Shown piece by piece: positions 1-10,926 of a DNA stretch of 64,000 nucleotides. Below the pieces are notes generated by a model. That model ran no database searches and had not been told where the DNA came from. It worked only from the letters and a program-made list of their open reading frames with translations. Source of the DNA: Tipula vernalis. Lineage: Eukaryota > Arthropoda > Insecta > Diptera > Tipulidae. A program made the position numbers and the translations under genes. Where the stretch lies: contig OY282560.1 of NCBI GenBank assembly GCA_958295665.1, forward strand, positions 188,576,561 to 188,640,560. The letters run 5' to 3'. Numbering within the stretch: the first letter of the stretch is position 1; each line of letters opens with the position of its first letter.

Positions 1-786
1 ATATGTATGTACAATTAATATTTTAAAATCTATACATTTAGTTTTTTTTTTCTAATACACAATAAAAGCAACAGTAGCTAGTCTAGTAAAATTTAAAAAA
101 AAAAAAGCAAACTAATCCAAGGGGATTGGTTTACGATACACTTCCGAGTCGAATACGTAAATGTACACTCGGATTGCATTTTTTTTTTTAATTTAAAAAT
201 TTAAAATCGAAATATTGATCTTCCTCAGAATGTATATGGAATGTGTATACAAGCACAGCATATATATATATATGATACATAAAATATTAACATGGTGTAG
301 AATAGGTGTACGCCTAATTTATTTGAGTTTTGAAATATTGTATCAATGCTATGTTTTCGAAATCAATATTAGATATTTTAGACTGTATTTATATCAAAGG
401 TGTTAAATGTAACTAGAATCTAAAACTTAATTTACAAAATTCTAATCAAATAATATTGTGTTCTTTTGATATGTATGAAACCTATGGGGACTCTTGACCT
501 ATGGGGATTTTACGTTATTAATTAGTATCGATTTTAAGTAAAATACATCTAAATTAACAAAAACAGGTACATTATAGTTCAAGTATTTTTTGTGAAATTC
601 ATTGGTCGAAGTAACTTAAATCTTGATTTAGCGAATCATTCCACGTGTAACAAGGGCGCCCTATTTCTTCGGGGCCAGCAGTACAGAGGTTGAAGCAGCT
701 CTGAGAATATGAGAAGCAGCTCTAGGATGGAAGCCCCCATAATTGATTCTGTAAACCTTTATTCTCTTGGTGATGCTTTTACCAAG
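1..786. other. Unassigned AT-rich sequence
   Basis: No coding region longer than about 60 residues with family similarity is visible here. The stretch has poly-A/T tracts and a short TA run near 258-275. It ends at a GCAGG that forms the left flank of the TIR element starting at 791. Nothing else can be supported. Confidence 0.6.
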
Positions 787-790
787 CAGG

Positions 791-1576
791 GGGTAGATTC
801 TGATGAAATGTCAATTTTTCGTGACATATTGTTATTAGTGCAAAATATTGTCACAGAAATCTTGCGATTCTGATGAAATGAGTTATGACATTAACAGCAG
901 TTTACAGCAGTTGCATTTCTAGTTTACCGCAGTTATATGTTAAAGTTAATTTTAATGATATTACACGCTACATACACATTATATACATATATACAAATAG
1001 AAAAAAATATTGTTTTATTTTAATTAAAATATAAACAATTAAAATTTATAACAAAAATTATTAAAAATTAACAAAATATACTAACACATATTTTATTTAA
1101 AAATACAGCTGACTTTTGTCACGGAAAACCAAATCAATGACAATTTTTTCTAGTGACATGCCCTTTTTTTCTAGTGACATCTTGAAAAAGGCACTTTATC
1201 AGAATCGCATTTTAGAACTCTCAACTGAGGAGTGTCTGATCAAAAGTCGCTATTTACATCTTACTTTTTGCTACTTACTTTTGATCACTTTTTTGTAGTA
1301 AATAGCTTGTTTTGACCAAAATCAAGAATTTTAGGAATATTTTTCATAGAGAAATTGGCAATTTTTGGTCCATGCTGGAAATAACCACTTTTAGTCTATT
1401 TCACTTAAAAAATTCTGCCCTGATAGAAAAAAAAAAATATCATTTTGGAAAATGTAAATAGCGACTTTTGATCAGACACTCCTCTACTATAATGTCATTT
1501 TATAGCAGTTAAAATTTTAGTACAAAGTAACAAAAAATTGTCATTTGTCATTTGTCACTTGATCAGAATCTAGGCC
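791..1576. mobile_element. Non-autonomous TIR element E, flanked by CAGG
   Basis: The left end reads GGGTAGATTCTGATGAAATG. The reverse complement of the right end starts GGCCTAGATTCTGATCAAGT, so the termini are imperfect inverted repeats sharing TAGATTCTGAT and, further in, a CAATTTTT block. CAGG occurs immediately outside both ends (787-790 and 1577-1580), as expected of a short target duplication. The interior has no transposase-like ORF. It contains a second, smaller inverted-repeat element (1227-1484), so this is a nested pair. The superfamily is not identifiable by eye. Confidence 0.6.
1227..1484. mobile_element. MITE with 33-bp perfect TIRs, nested in element E
   Basis: Positions 1227-1259 and 1452-1484 are perfect inverted repeats, outer end GAGGAGTGTCTGATCAAAAG. 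The 258-bp element has no coding capacity. It lies inside the larger TIR element, so it is either a later insertion or an internal palindromic module. No clear target duplication was found. Confidence 0.75.
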
Positions 1577-1580
1577 CAGG

Positions 1581-2822
1581 GGTGCGATTCCGGTTCGATG
1601 ATATGATAATGAAAAAACAAAAATATCATCGAATTTTTCAATTGCTTTTATCATTTTATTTTACCATCAACATAGTATAAAGCGATTCTGGTTCGATGAT
1701 AATTAAAAATGATATAATTATCATCGATAAAATACAAATGGCGATTCCGGTTTGACGATGTATGATATACTTATGTCAAAATTTAAAATTAAATATAATT
1801 TAAATTATAATTATAATTTTAAATTAATATTTTTTCATTTTGTTTTTGTCGCTGAAAAGTATTTATGACCGATGATAAAAATTATTTTGCTGGCCCATAA
1901 GTGTTTTTAGTATAACGTGGTTAGATTAATCGATTAATCGACCGTTTAAAATTGATTGATTAATCGGAGAATATTAAACGATTAATCGAAAATTTATTTT
2001 CTTCAACACAAGTGTGAACCGATTTTAGTGTTTTGCATAATGTGATTTCAACCTACATTTACCTACTACAAAATTTGATAATGTGCACATTTACTAGTTA
2101 ACGTTAGTAAATGTGGATATACATATAATTTAATGCAGACAATTTTTTTCTAGTGTACTTTTCGAATTTACAATATTGGGGTAGTAAAACTAATTTTCTA
2201 AGAAAATAATATTTAATAGTGTTAATGTTTTTGTGATTTACTAAAAATTAAAAACAATAATTAATAGAGAACGAAGATTTAACTTTGAAATATTCTGGAA
2301 AATGGAAATTTCCATTCTAATTTTAAAACGAAATATGTCCATTTTCCAGAATATTTTTAAAATAAATCTCTAAGAAAATTGAAGTTTTAAACAATTTTTG
2401 GGTTGTTATTTCATATCCCATATAATGACAACTTTTGGGTTGTTATTTCATATCCGATATAAGATCAAATTTCAATGCTCATGCTCAAAAATATTTTTTT
2501 GGAAACTAATACGAATATTTACTATTGCAAAGAGAGAAACTCTCTTGACAAAATTTTATTGGGCGCATTCTCAAAACCTTTTTTTTGGAAAACGAAACCA
2601 ATTAACCAATATCTAATATTATGAAGAGAGGAAACTCTCTTTCAAGAATGATAATTTTATCATTTTTGATTATCGTCTAACCAGAATCGCTTTCGATATG
2701 TTGATGATAAAATAGACTAAAAAGATAAAAAGCAAAGACGAAATCAAAATGACAAAAACAATTGAAAAATTCGATGATATTTTTGTTTTTTCATTATCAT
2801 ATCATCGAACCGGAATCGCACC
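1581..2822. mobile_element. Non-autonomous TIR element A with CCAGG duplication
   Basis: The ends are long inverted repeats. The first ~66 bp (GGTGCGATTCCGGTTCGATG inward) match the reverse complement of the last ~66 bp essentially perfectly, and similarity continues imperfectly to about 120 bp. CCAGG flanks both sides (1576-1580 and 2823-2827). Internally there are degenerate copies of the end motif (GCGATTCTGGTTCGATGAT near 1682, its inverse near 2690), a cluster of GATTAATCG repeats at 1923-1990 and a short inverted pair around 2287-2357. No transposase ORF is present, so it would depend on a partner elsewhere. The left duplication is shared with element E's right flank. Confidence 0.85.
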
Positions 2823-2929
2823 CCAGGATATCTTTATTTTACGAGTTTCGAGTCTTTGGGTGTAAAATTCAAGAAATTTCTTTAAGAAAAAGAATTCGTA
2901 TTATCTGAGCCGACGGCGGTTTGCAAAGG

Positions 2930-3706
2930 TAAGGGCGACTGTTTATGTAAGCCCCAAGTTAGTATAGGGAGAATTTCTGTGTTATACATACAGATAATGG
3001 TTTTAAAAGGCACTTTATTGCATTTGATAAATTCTTGAATCAGTTTAGTGACCCCAAGTGGCTGATGTCGACTTAAGTTTGATCTTAGGTAGTTACCTAA
3101 TTAACTCATCATATCAACACGGATGAAAGTGATTCCAGACAGTACTAAATATGTTTGGGGTCATGATGGAGGATGAAGTTGGATATCGAATAAGGATGTT
3201 TCATTTTATAGTATTAAGTTCTCATTCTGCTGATTTTAAAGAATTTATTAATTCAGCCAGAATAGGTAAAACAAGAGAAAGTTGTAGCTTATCGCGCTGC
3301 TCTAATTTAAACTCCGGAAACTGATCTACCAAAGACAGTAAAACTTCGTTCGGGATGAAATTAAATATTCTGGGGGAAATTGGGCAGCCTGGTTTGACCC
3401 CTTTGATTGTCTTGACTTTTCCGTCCATTTAATGGAGGTGTGCTCCCAAAAACAGGCTTCGATGATTCGATTGATCTGGTAATGAGGTATATCATATATT
3501 GCTGTTAACACTTGGACATCACATCCAATCACACAGTAACAAAGGCTCTGTCCAGGTCAATGTATAGGACGAAGACGCGGTTACCAGTGCGCCATTTTTC
3601 GTTAAAAACAAGACAAATGGTGAACTTATAATCCGCAGTGGATTGATTAGCTGAAAACGCGGCCTGGTAAAAAGAGGAAACATTTAAATGTTCGTCTAAC
3701 CTACTT
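2930..3706 (-). pseudogene. Non-LTR retrotransposon RT remnant, 3' half
   Basis: Minus-strand translation gives a recognisable reverse-transcriptase core: YIDLDRAF (block A-like, around 3560-3580, with the catalytic D), followed by GVKPGCPISPRIFNF around 3365-3410 (the GxxxGxPxSPxxFN block). The YADD box expected downstream is not recognisable (LVLPILAEL stands in its place), and there are frameshifts. It is the continuation of 6009-6600; the two parts are separated by the Foldback-like element at 3707-6008. The LINE clade cannot be fixed by eye. It is inactive. Confidence 0.7.
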
Positions 3707-6008
3707 ATGAGTGCGAAGTTTATGCTAAAAAAAAAATAACAAAAAATTACACTGTTAAATTAGCTATTTTCCAATTGGAATTTAAATTATATGAAAATTT
3801 AAATTTTTTGTAATTTTGGATTTTTCGTACCACCAAACAAATTCTTTTCATCAGAAAACAGGTTCTTTTCATCCTTTTCAGATAGCTGGACCATCTGTTT
3901 ATATCGTTAACCAAAAGCATCCAATTGTGTTGAACATTACTATATTTCACAAAATTTAAAAGTTGACTGAATTTTGATGGTTTAAATAATTATTTAGCGC
4001 CGATCCTGGAAATGTCCCAAAGGCCCCGCAGATTTCTTAGAATAGCTAAGCCATATAGCGGTCAATGTCACCAAGCCGATCCAATTATGATGAACTATTA
4101 TATATTTCACAGTTTTTGGAATTTTTAATAATTTTCCATTATTTTAAAAGTTTTATATCGCCGACCGCAGAGATGTCCACAAGGTCTTGCCCATATTTTC
4201 GGATAACTTGGCAATGTGCCAGTATATGTGGTCGACCTTATCCAATTGTGATGAACTATACTATACTTCACACAATTTAGAATTTTTAATAATTTTATTT
4301 GTTTTAAAAATTGTATCTCTGATCACAGAGATGTCCACAAGGTCTTGCCTATATTTTCGGATAACTTGGAAATATGCCAGTATACGTGGTCAATCTTATT
4401 CAATTGTGACGAACTATACTATACTTCACGGAATTTCGAATTTTTAATAATTTTATTGGTTTTAAAGATTGTTGCATCTCCGATCACAGAGATGCCCACA
4501 AGGTATTGTCTATATTTTTGGATAAATTGACCATATGCCAGTCTACGTGGTCAATCTTATCCAATTTTGATGAACTATACTATACTTCACAGAATTTCGA
4601 ATTTTTAATAATTTTATTTCTTTTAAAATTTGTATCTCCGATCACAGAGTTGTCCACAAGGTCTTGTCTATATTTTTGGATAACTTGACCATATGCCAGT
4701 CTACTTGGTCAATCTTATCCAATTGTGATGAACTATACTATACTTCACAGAATTTAGAATTTTTAATAATTTTATTGGTTTTAAAACTTGTTGTATCTCC
4801 GATCACAGAGATGTCCACAAGGCCTTGCCTAAATTTTTGGATAACTTGACCATATGCCAGTCTACGTGGTAAACCTTATTTAATTGTGATGAACTGTACT
4901 ATACTTCACACAATTTAGAATTTTTAATAATTTTGTTTGTTTTAAAAATCATATCTCCGATCACAGAGATGTCCACAATGTCTTACATATATTTTCATAT
5001 AACTTGGCCAAATGCCAGTCTACGTGGTCCGTCTTATCCAATTATGATGAACTATACTATACTTTACCGAATTTCGAATTTTTAATAATTTTATTGGTTT
5101 TAAAAATTGTTGTATCTCCGATCAAAGATATGTCCACAAGGTCTGGCCTATATTTTCGGATAACTTCCTATGGATAACAGTCTACTGGCATTTGGTCAAG
5201 TTATCCAAAAATATCGGCAAGACTTTGTGGACATCTCTGCGATCGGAGATACAAGAATTTCTAAAACCAATAAAATTATTAAAAATTCGAAATTTTGTGA
5301 AGTATAGTATAGTTCATCACAATTGAATAAGATTGACCACGTAGACTGGCATATGGTCAAGTTATCCAAAAATATAGGCAAGACCTTGTGGACATCTCTG
5401 TGATCAGAGATACAATTTTTAAAACCAATAAAATTATTAAAAATTCGAAATTCTGTAAAGTATAGTGTAGTTCATCACAATTGGATAAGATTGACCACGT
5501 AGACTGGCATATGGTCAAGTTATCCAAAAATATAGGCAAGACCTTGTGGACATCTCTGTGATCGGAGATACAACAATTTTTAAAACCAATAAAATTATTA
5601 AAAATTCTAAATTCTGTGAAGTATAGTATAGTTCATCAGAATTGCATAACATTGACCGCTTTATTGCTTAGCTATTCTTAGAAACGTGCGGAGCCTTCGG
5701 GACATTTCCAGGATCGGCGCTAAATAATTATTTAAACCATCAATATTCAGTCAACTTTTAAATTATCTGAAATATAGTAATGTTCAACACAATTGGATGC
5801 TTTTGGTTAACGATATAAACATATGTTCCAGCTATCCGAAAAGGATGAAAAGAACCTGTTTTCTGATGAAAAGAATCTGTTTGGTGGTACGAAAAATCCA
5901 AAATTACAAAAAATTTAAATTTTCATATAATTTAAATTACAATTAGAAAATAGCTAATTTAACAGTGTAATTTTTTGTTATTTTGTTTAGCATAAACTTC
6001 ACATTCAT
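3707..6008. mobile_element. Foldback-like element FB1
   Basis: The outer ends are inverted repeats: left starts ATGAGTGCGAAGTTTATGCT and the reverse complement of the right end starts ATGAATGTGAAGTTTATGCT. ACCTACTT is duplicated directly outside both ends (3699-3706 and 6009-6016; one more base matches if the end is shifted), an 8-9 bp target duplication. Unique inverted arms of about 300 bp (to ~4030 and from ~5690) enclose about ten units of a 160-bp tandem repeat, about seven in one orientation then three in the other. There is no transposase. Long inverted arms made of tandem units are the hallmark of Foldback elements, which have been linked to the Mutator superfamily. Confidence 0.85.
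4030..5680. repeat. 160-bp tandem repeat inside FB1, inverting near 5180
   Basis: A unit containing TGATGAACTATACTATACTT and GATCACAGAGATGTCCACAA recurs about every 160 bp from 4088 to about 5165. It then appears in reverse complement from about 5185 to 5640. Each unit carries a short open frame of about 60 codons, which explains the series of similar small ORFs here. They are by-products of the repeat, not genes. Confidence 0.9.
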
Positions 6009-6600
6009 ACCTACTTAGTCAAAAGTAACTTAGCATATATTTTGTAGCCGGTGTTACATAAAGTAGTTCTCCGATAATCGCTGACGGTCCTAAGCAGCCT
6101 TATCTTGGGTAAGGGAACCTGTAAAGTTTCGATCCACTCGAAGGGGCTCATTGTTTATCCAGGTCTTCTCAATGATGAACTGTAATGCTTGGATGATATC
6201 ATTTAGAGGGTGTTTGTATAATATTCAATGGGAATTCCATCCGTACCAGGTGATGTCTTACTGGGTATAATGGAGGCTCTAATGGGAAATAATCAATCAC
6301 TTCCACTAAGGATGGCCATTCACCTTCTGATTTTCGTAGTTCTCCGAGGCAGGAGGAAATAGGAATGTAGAGCACATTATTCGTATCAATGGCTCTTTTA
6401 TACTGCTTCTAAATGAGCAGGTTTTACTTCTGTCAGAAGGTTTGTAAGAGGTTGAATTTTGGAAAAATTGTGGGAGGTTCTGCCCTCTGAAAGGGATCTT
6501 TTTCATGCAGAGGACAAAACATAATGGAATAGTTGGATTAACTTGGATTTTGCGACACAAGTGAGGAAATTCTTAATCTAAGAAACCAGTGTAGTGGGAA
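6009..6600 (-). pseudogene. Non-LTR retrotransposon RT remnant, 5' half
   Basis: Minus-strand translation shows KTSPGTDGIPIEYY (around 6216-6262), the conserved block before the RT palm, and then a degraded N-Y-R...N-x-x-Y-K motif around 6048-6092. It continues on the other side of the Foldback-like element, where the palm motifs lie at 2930-3706. A frameshift at the junction and several stops show the copy was dead or has decayed. The part above about 6330 is only tentatively assigned. Confidence 0.55.
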
Positions 6601-7399
6601 GTCTAATTGATCAAACCTAAACAAAATTTGCAACCGCTTTTAAGAACAGTTGGAGGAATACCGTCAGGACCAGTTTATTTGAAAATAGGACATAATATGT
6701 AAAAGAAGTATGTATATGTGGAGAATTTCACACCGCTGATGGTAAAGCACACCATAAAAGAAAAAAAGAAAACATGCTGAGTGATTTTTTTTTTTAAGTT
6801 TCGTTTTAACTTCATTCACGATGACATTCGAAAATAAGACACAAATTATCGTTCAGCTATCTCAGTAAGGTCTTTATCTTGTAAGGTAAAAAAAAGTCGA
6901 ATATGTTTAATTTAAATAGGTTTTATTATCATGTAGATAAACACAGAACATTATGAAAAGAGAAAACAAATTCAAGCATCCAATATTAGCCATTTTTTCA
7001 GATAATGTTGACATGTTACACAAATTGTACATTTTAATCCATTAATCAAATGGATTGAAATAATACAATATAAGAACATTAGATACAGAGATGTCTTTTA
7101 TTAAAAATTGGGTTGAGAATTTTAAAACTTGGCAACCGTTCCACTTTCTTTATGTGTCAAGAATAATATAAGTATTGTCACATGTGGAAAATCAAGATTC
7201 TAATGAAGGGCATTTTGATTGAATACTGGGATCAGAGGATTTGCTTTGACAAATAATTGCACTTTGCAGTCTGGCGATATATTGTTGGTTTTTCCTTCCA
7301 GATATTTTTTTACATCATATAACATCATTGTAAATGTAATCAGCATTGTAAATGTAATTGCTGTTATCATAGCAGTAGACGTTGCGCAAAATTATGAAA
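6601..7399. other. Unassigned sequence
   Basis: This is AT-rich DNA with no recognisable gene, RNA or element ends. Small open frames are present but have no family features. A duplicated phrase, ATTGTAAATGTAAT, occurs near 7325-7360. Confidence 0.5.
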
Positions 7400-8650
7400 T
7401 GTATATATATAAAAATGAAACGTTGTTCGTTCGTCCTTTATAGACTCACGAACCGTTTGACGGGTTTTGACAAAATTTTGGGTGTGTGGAATGCTGTATG
7501 GAAAGTTCCTGGCATATTTTGGTTTATTTACGGTAGATGGTGCTGTTCGCAATTTATGGAAGGTCGGAATACAGCACTTTGTTTCCACCTTCAAAAAATA
7601 ATCCATTTTCAATTTAGTAGGCCACGATTTTTTATTGTGCAATTTAGTTTTGAAATGTCAAATCAGTTGAACATTTTTTTTAAGATGAGAAAAGTTTTGT
7701 TTTTGAAGTTTAAGATAAATATTAAAGATTTCTTTAAAGGAGCGATATTTAGTTTGTGATATTGTGAAAAAAGATTATAAATATAAGGAAATTTAGTTAA
7801 CAAAATTTAAGTTTTGGTAAACAACTGAAAATGTAAAAATCCAATTTTGTGATTTTTTCTACATTTTAGATTGAAAATTTCTATGCAATGTTGACAGTGT
7901 GTACTTGGTTACATACAACAACAAATTGCGACGATACATTTGGCCTGTATACATTTCGAAAACACAATTGTTGGTACGTTTCGTTGTAATTTTCTTTTCA
8001 TTTTGTTTTTAATAGCCAAAAAGTCGATTGAAAGCGAAAATAATTGGTCTGACAAAGCACTTTAAGATTACGTTTTGGCTACATACAAGAAGAACTGGAA
8101 GCACGTAACAACAACGTTTGATTAAGCATGAGACGAAATCGGGCTGTTCGAGATCGATCAGATGAAATGCATTCACAACAAAATTTGAATGAACGAAACA
8201 CAAACGCAGACAAACGCGTGCTACTAGAAATCTACACCGTAATGCGTTCAAGTACAGTGACACAATCGATTATAGTTTGCTTACTTCGTAACAATTGTCA
8301 CAATGCAAACCTGTAGTGAAAAAGCTAATGAACAACGTCATCGAAGCAACTATTTTGAAAGAAAAATACAAAGGCGAAGACGTTTTGATCAAGGCCAGTC
8401 TTTAGAAGTCTGCGGTATAAATTTGGAGAAGCCATGCTTTTCACATGGACAGCTCTATGTTGCATGCTCACGAGTAGGCAAACCATCGGCATTATTTGTT
8501 TACACAACAGATGAAAAAACAAAAAATGTTGCCTGCCAAAAATCTAATGCTTTCTAATCTAAAAGCATTTTTTCACAAAACATATTAAAATTGAAAAGAC
8601 TGAAAATATTATTTTCGCACGCGTAACGAAGCATGCTGGGCTTATAAATA
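7400..8650 (+). mobile_element. Internally deleted Helitron remnant
   Basis: The start resembles the 5' ends of arthropod Helitrons: a TATATATATAAAAATGAAAC run followed by GTTCGTTCGTCC and a stretch ending in GGGTTTTGACAAAATTTTGG. The distal part encodes the C-terminal end of the Helitron helicase (8316-8557). A canonical 3' hairpin plus CTRRT end was not identified, so the right boundary is approximate. The middle is mostly noncoding. An arginine-rich open frame at 8128-8316 might derive from the N-terminal region of the Helitron protein, but this is weak. Confidence 0.6.
8316..8557 (+). pseudogene. Helitron Pif1-like helicase, C-terminal fragment
   Basis: Two helicase pieces are fused. In one frame VKKLMNNVIEATILKEKYKG then EDVLI can be read up to about 8391; in a second frame QGQSLEVCGINLEKPCFSHG followed by QLYVACSRVGKPSALFVY runs to the stop at 8557. 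Established Helitron helicases carry these blocks in this order, separated by a further segment, so an internal deletion near 8390 has joined them and shifted the frame. The last block includes the conserved CSR motif (helicase motif VI region). It cannot be functional alone. Confidence 0.75.
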
Positions 8651-8696
8651 AAAATACTTTATTATTTTTAAACTATCTGTTGCGAGCGTCTCCTTT

Positions 8697-10117
8697 GAAT
8701 AGACCTCTGGGCAAATCATGGCCACCTTTTTGGTCGAAACAGCTCCAAAGCTCTCGTCAAAAATGCGAAAGGTTTTTCAAAAAACCCAAGAGAACAAGGA
8801 CTGCTGCGGATTGGGCCTGCTACAAGGAAGTTCGCAAAAGATAAAAGCATAAAATAAGAAAAGCCAAAATAAGTGACTCGGCGCTCTACTCGCTTCAAGT
8901 TCTACCATCTCGAATCATCTCCAGCGACCAAAAGCTTCTTGGACCACAACTATTGCTGAATCTTTGGAGTTACTACCGAAAACGCACTTTCCGGAGTGCT
9001 GCGAACTTGCGGCTGAAATGCCTTTGCAGCCAATTAAGAGCTTTAAGCCATAGAAATCGGCTGGGCCTGATGGAATAGATCTGGAACTTTCCCTCATTCG
9101 ACCAGAAGCTTCTTGGACCACAAATACTTCTGAATCTTTGGAGTTACTACCGAAAACGCACTTTCCGGAGTGCTGCGAACATGCGCCTGAAATGCCTTTG
9201 CGGCCAATTAAGAGCTTTAAGCCATACAAGTCTGCTGGGCCTGATAGAATAGACCTGGAACTTCCCCTCATTCCCAGGAAATGGACTGAGATAAACCTAA
9301 TGCGAATCTAAGGCTAAAAGCTCTCATGGCCATCCCAAAGACCTTAGACCTATATGCCTTTTCTATTAATAACACTGCAAAGACAAATAGAAGCCCATTT
9401 TAGAGGCTCAATAGAACCTATTAGTTGGTCGAAATCTTAATATGCGTACTGTAAAGGGTGATCGGTGGAAACTGCTCTACAATCCCTTATTCTATTGAAA
9501 AATCGCTAGAATATAAGGAATACTCCCTGGTAAACTTTCTGGATATAGAGGGGCCTTTAGAAACTTAAGCCGGGGGAGAGTTTGGGTGTGAAGGAGTCGC
9601 TTGGGGGCTGGATAGATCAAATGCTAAGAGGCAGGATCATGATGGCTAAGTTTGGCGGGTCTTCCATTGGTAGATTTATAGGTGTGGGTACACCGCAAGT
9701 TTCTTTGAAACTTGATCATTAATATGGTATTTATGGAAAATATCCTTGTACCATAAGAGAAAGCATGCTTGCAATTCTTTCTAAATGGGCCAACAGTTGT
9801 GCACTAAATGTTAATCCACATAAAACTGAGGTGGTCCTCTTCTCTAGGAAATACGCACAAACTTCCACAGATTGATCCCCCTATTTTAAATGGTATTAGC
9901 TTGATTATGACCTGGGTCTTATTTTGGATAGCAATCTTGGTCGACGGCCTAATATTTCAGATAGGGTAAAGATAGCTACTATCGCGCTGTACTCCTGTAA
10001 AAACACTATTGGGAAATACTGTTGTTTGGTGGCCAGCCTTAAACAGCATTAAAATTCAGAGAAACTCGACCTTATTTAGTGGTGGACAGAGGAACATACC
10101 CACTAATGCACTGAAAG
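8697..10117 (+). pseudogene. R1/LOA-group non-LTR retrotransposon RT, heavily decayed
   Basis: Across shifting plus-strand frames the order of a LINE RT is visible: a basic linker (KRTRTAADWACYKEVRKR near 8790), KSAGPDRIDLELPLIPR (about 9228-9275), PKDLRPICL (~9340), an RT block ending in KEYSLVNFLDIEGAF-like sequence near 9520-9555, GGSSIGRFIGVGTPQ (~9655-9700), then LSKWANSCALNVNPHKTEVV (~9775-9832) and a thumb-region motif LGLILDSNLGRRPNISDRVK (~9910-9970). These phrases match the R1/LOA-type LINEs of insects. The catalytic ADD box is lost, frameshifts are numerous and a 174-bp tandem duplication lies inside. The copy is cut off by the Copia element at 10118. Confidence 0.7.
8926..9273 (+). 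repeat. 174-bp tandem duplication in the LINE remnant
   Basis: The segment beginning GACCAAAAGCTTCTTGGACC at 8926 is repeated starting GACCAGAAGCTTCTTGGACC at 9100, with roughly 90% identity over about 174 bp. Both copies contain the same RT linker region. On the opposite strand the duplication produces a 118-codon open frame of two similar halves, which is an artefact. Confidence 0.85.
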
Positions 10118-10236
10118 TTAGCATTTCTTGTTAATGTTTAATGTGAACGCAGCCTAAATTTGTCAAACATATTATGTAAAAATATGTAAACCCACCTTAA
10201 GTCTTTTGGACATTTGTTGTAATAAAAACTACACCA
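10118..10236 (+). repeat. Copia 5' LTR, 5'-truncated
   Basis: It starts at TTAGCATTTCTTGTT and ends ACTACACCA. Aligned with the 3' LTR it lacks the first 34 bases (TGTTAG...ATTAAA). Differences from the other LTR are four substitutions in 119 bp. Confidence 0.85.
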
Positions 10237-10252
10237 AGTTATTGGCCCAGTA
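10237..10252 (+). other. Copia primer-binding site
   Basis: AGTTATTGGCCCAG immediately follows the LTR. It closely resembles the copia primer site, which pairs with an internal fragment of initiator methionine tRNA. Assignment is by similarity to that known site. Confidence 0.6.
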
Positions 10253-10364
10253 TTGTGATCATCGTATAAAGGAATCAACGATAATCAGGGAAACCACAAT
10301 ATTTTTCGAGAAATTACATATTTTCATAGTAATAATTTTGACTCGAAAATTCATAACTTCAAAA

Positions 10365-10910
10365 ATGGCTGATACAACGAAGATACAAATGATCAAACTA
10401 AACGACGAGAATTATCAGGTTTGGCGATACAAAATCGAACTTTTACTGATAAAGGAAGACTTGTGGTCAGTAATTACTGATGCAGCACCAGAAGATGCAA
10501 TTCAGTTAGCGGTTTGGAACAAAAGTGTTGGTAAAGCTCGTGCACATATTGGTCTTTCAATTGAGGACAACCAAATCATATACGTAAAGAACATAGTGAC
10601 GGCCAATCAAAAATCAACTTTATCCAATAAAGTGAGACTTTTAAGACGGTTATGTCGAATGAGGCTACCTGAAGGCGGAAATATGCACACACATCTAAAT
10701 GCCATGGACGAATGTATCGACGAATTAATTACTTTGGGTGAGCCATTAGCAGAGACTTTCGCAGTTTCGTTGTACCTATCAAGTTTATCGGAAAGCTGCA
10801 GTATTTTGATAACAGCTCTCGAATCACGTGCTGAGGCTGACTTGACGAAGAGTATAGTGAAAAACAAATTGTTGGAAGAACATAAACTTCAAACAGGCAA
10901 ATATAGCTGA
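10365..10910 (+). pseudogene. Copia gag
   Basis: The ATG at 10365 opens MADTTKIQMIKLNDENYQVW, typical of Copia Gag (L-x-x-x-N-Y-x-x-W near the start), and the frame runs 181 codons to a TGA at 10910. The capsid-like part ends at an LEEHKL motif, but the CCHC zinc knuckle normally found before the protease is absent. The stop falls where it should be, and the next frame resumes at the protease. This looks like an internal deletion with frameshift rather than a natural terminus. Confidence 0.8.
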
Positions 10911-10926
10911 AAACGAAAGTGAAGCA

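Noticed and set aside
4065..5539. A ladder of similar ~60-codon open frames on both strands
   Set aside because: They repeat every 160 bp and follow the tandem units of FB1, reading the same unit in each orientation. They are shadows of the repeat, not a gene family.
8915..9271. 118-codon minus-strand frame with two similar halves
   Set aside because: It is antisense to a tandemly duplicated LINE RT segment. The plus-strand reading matches RT motifs, the minus-strand one matches nothing.
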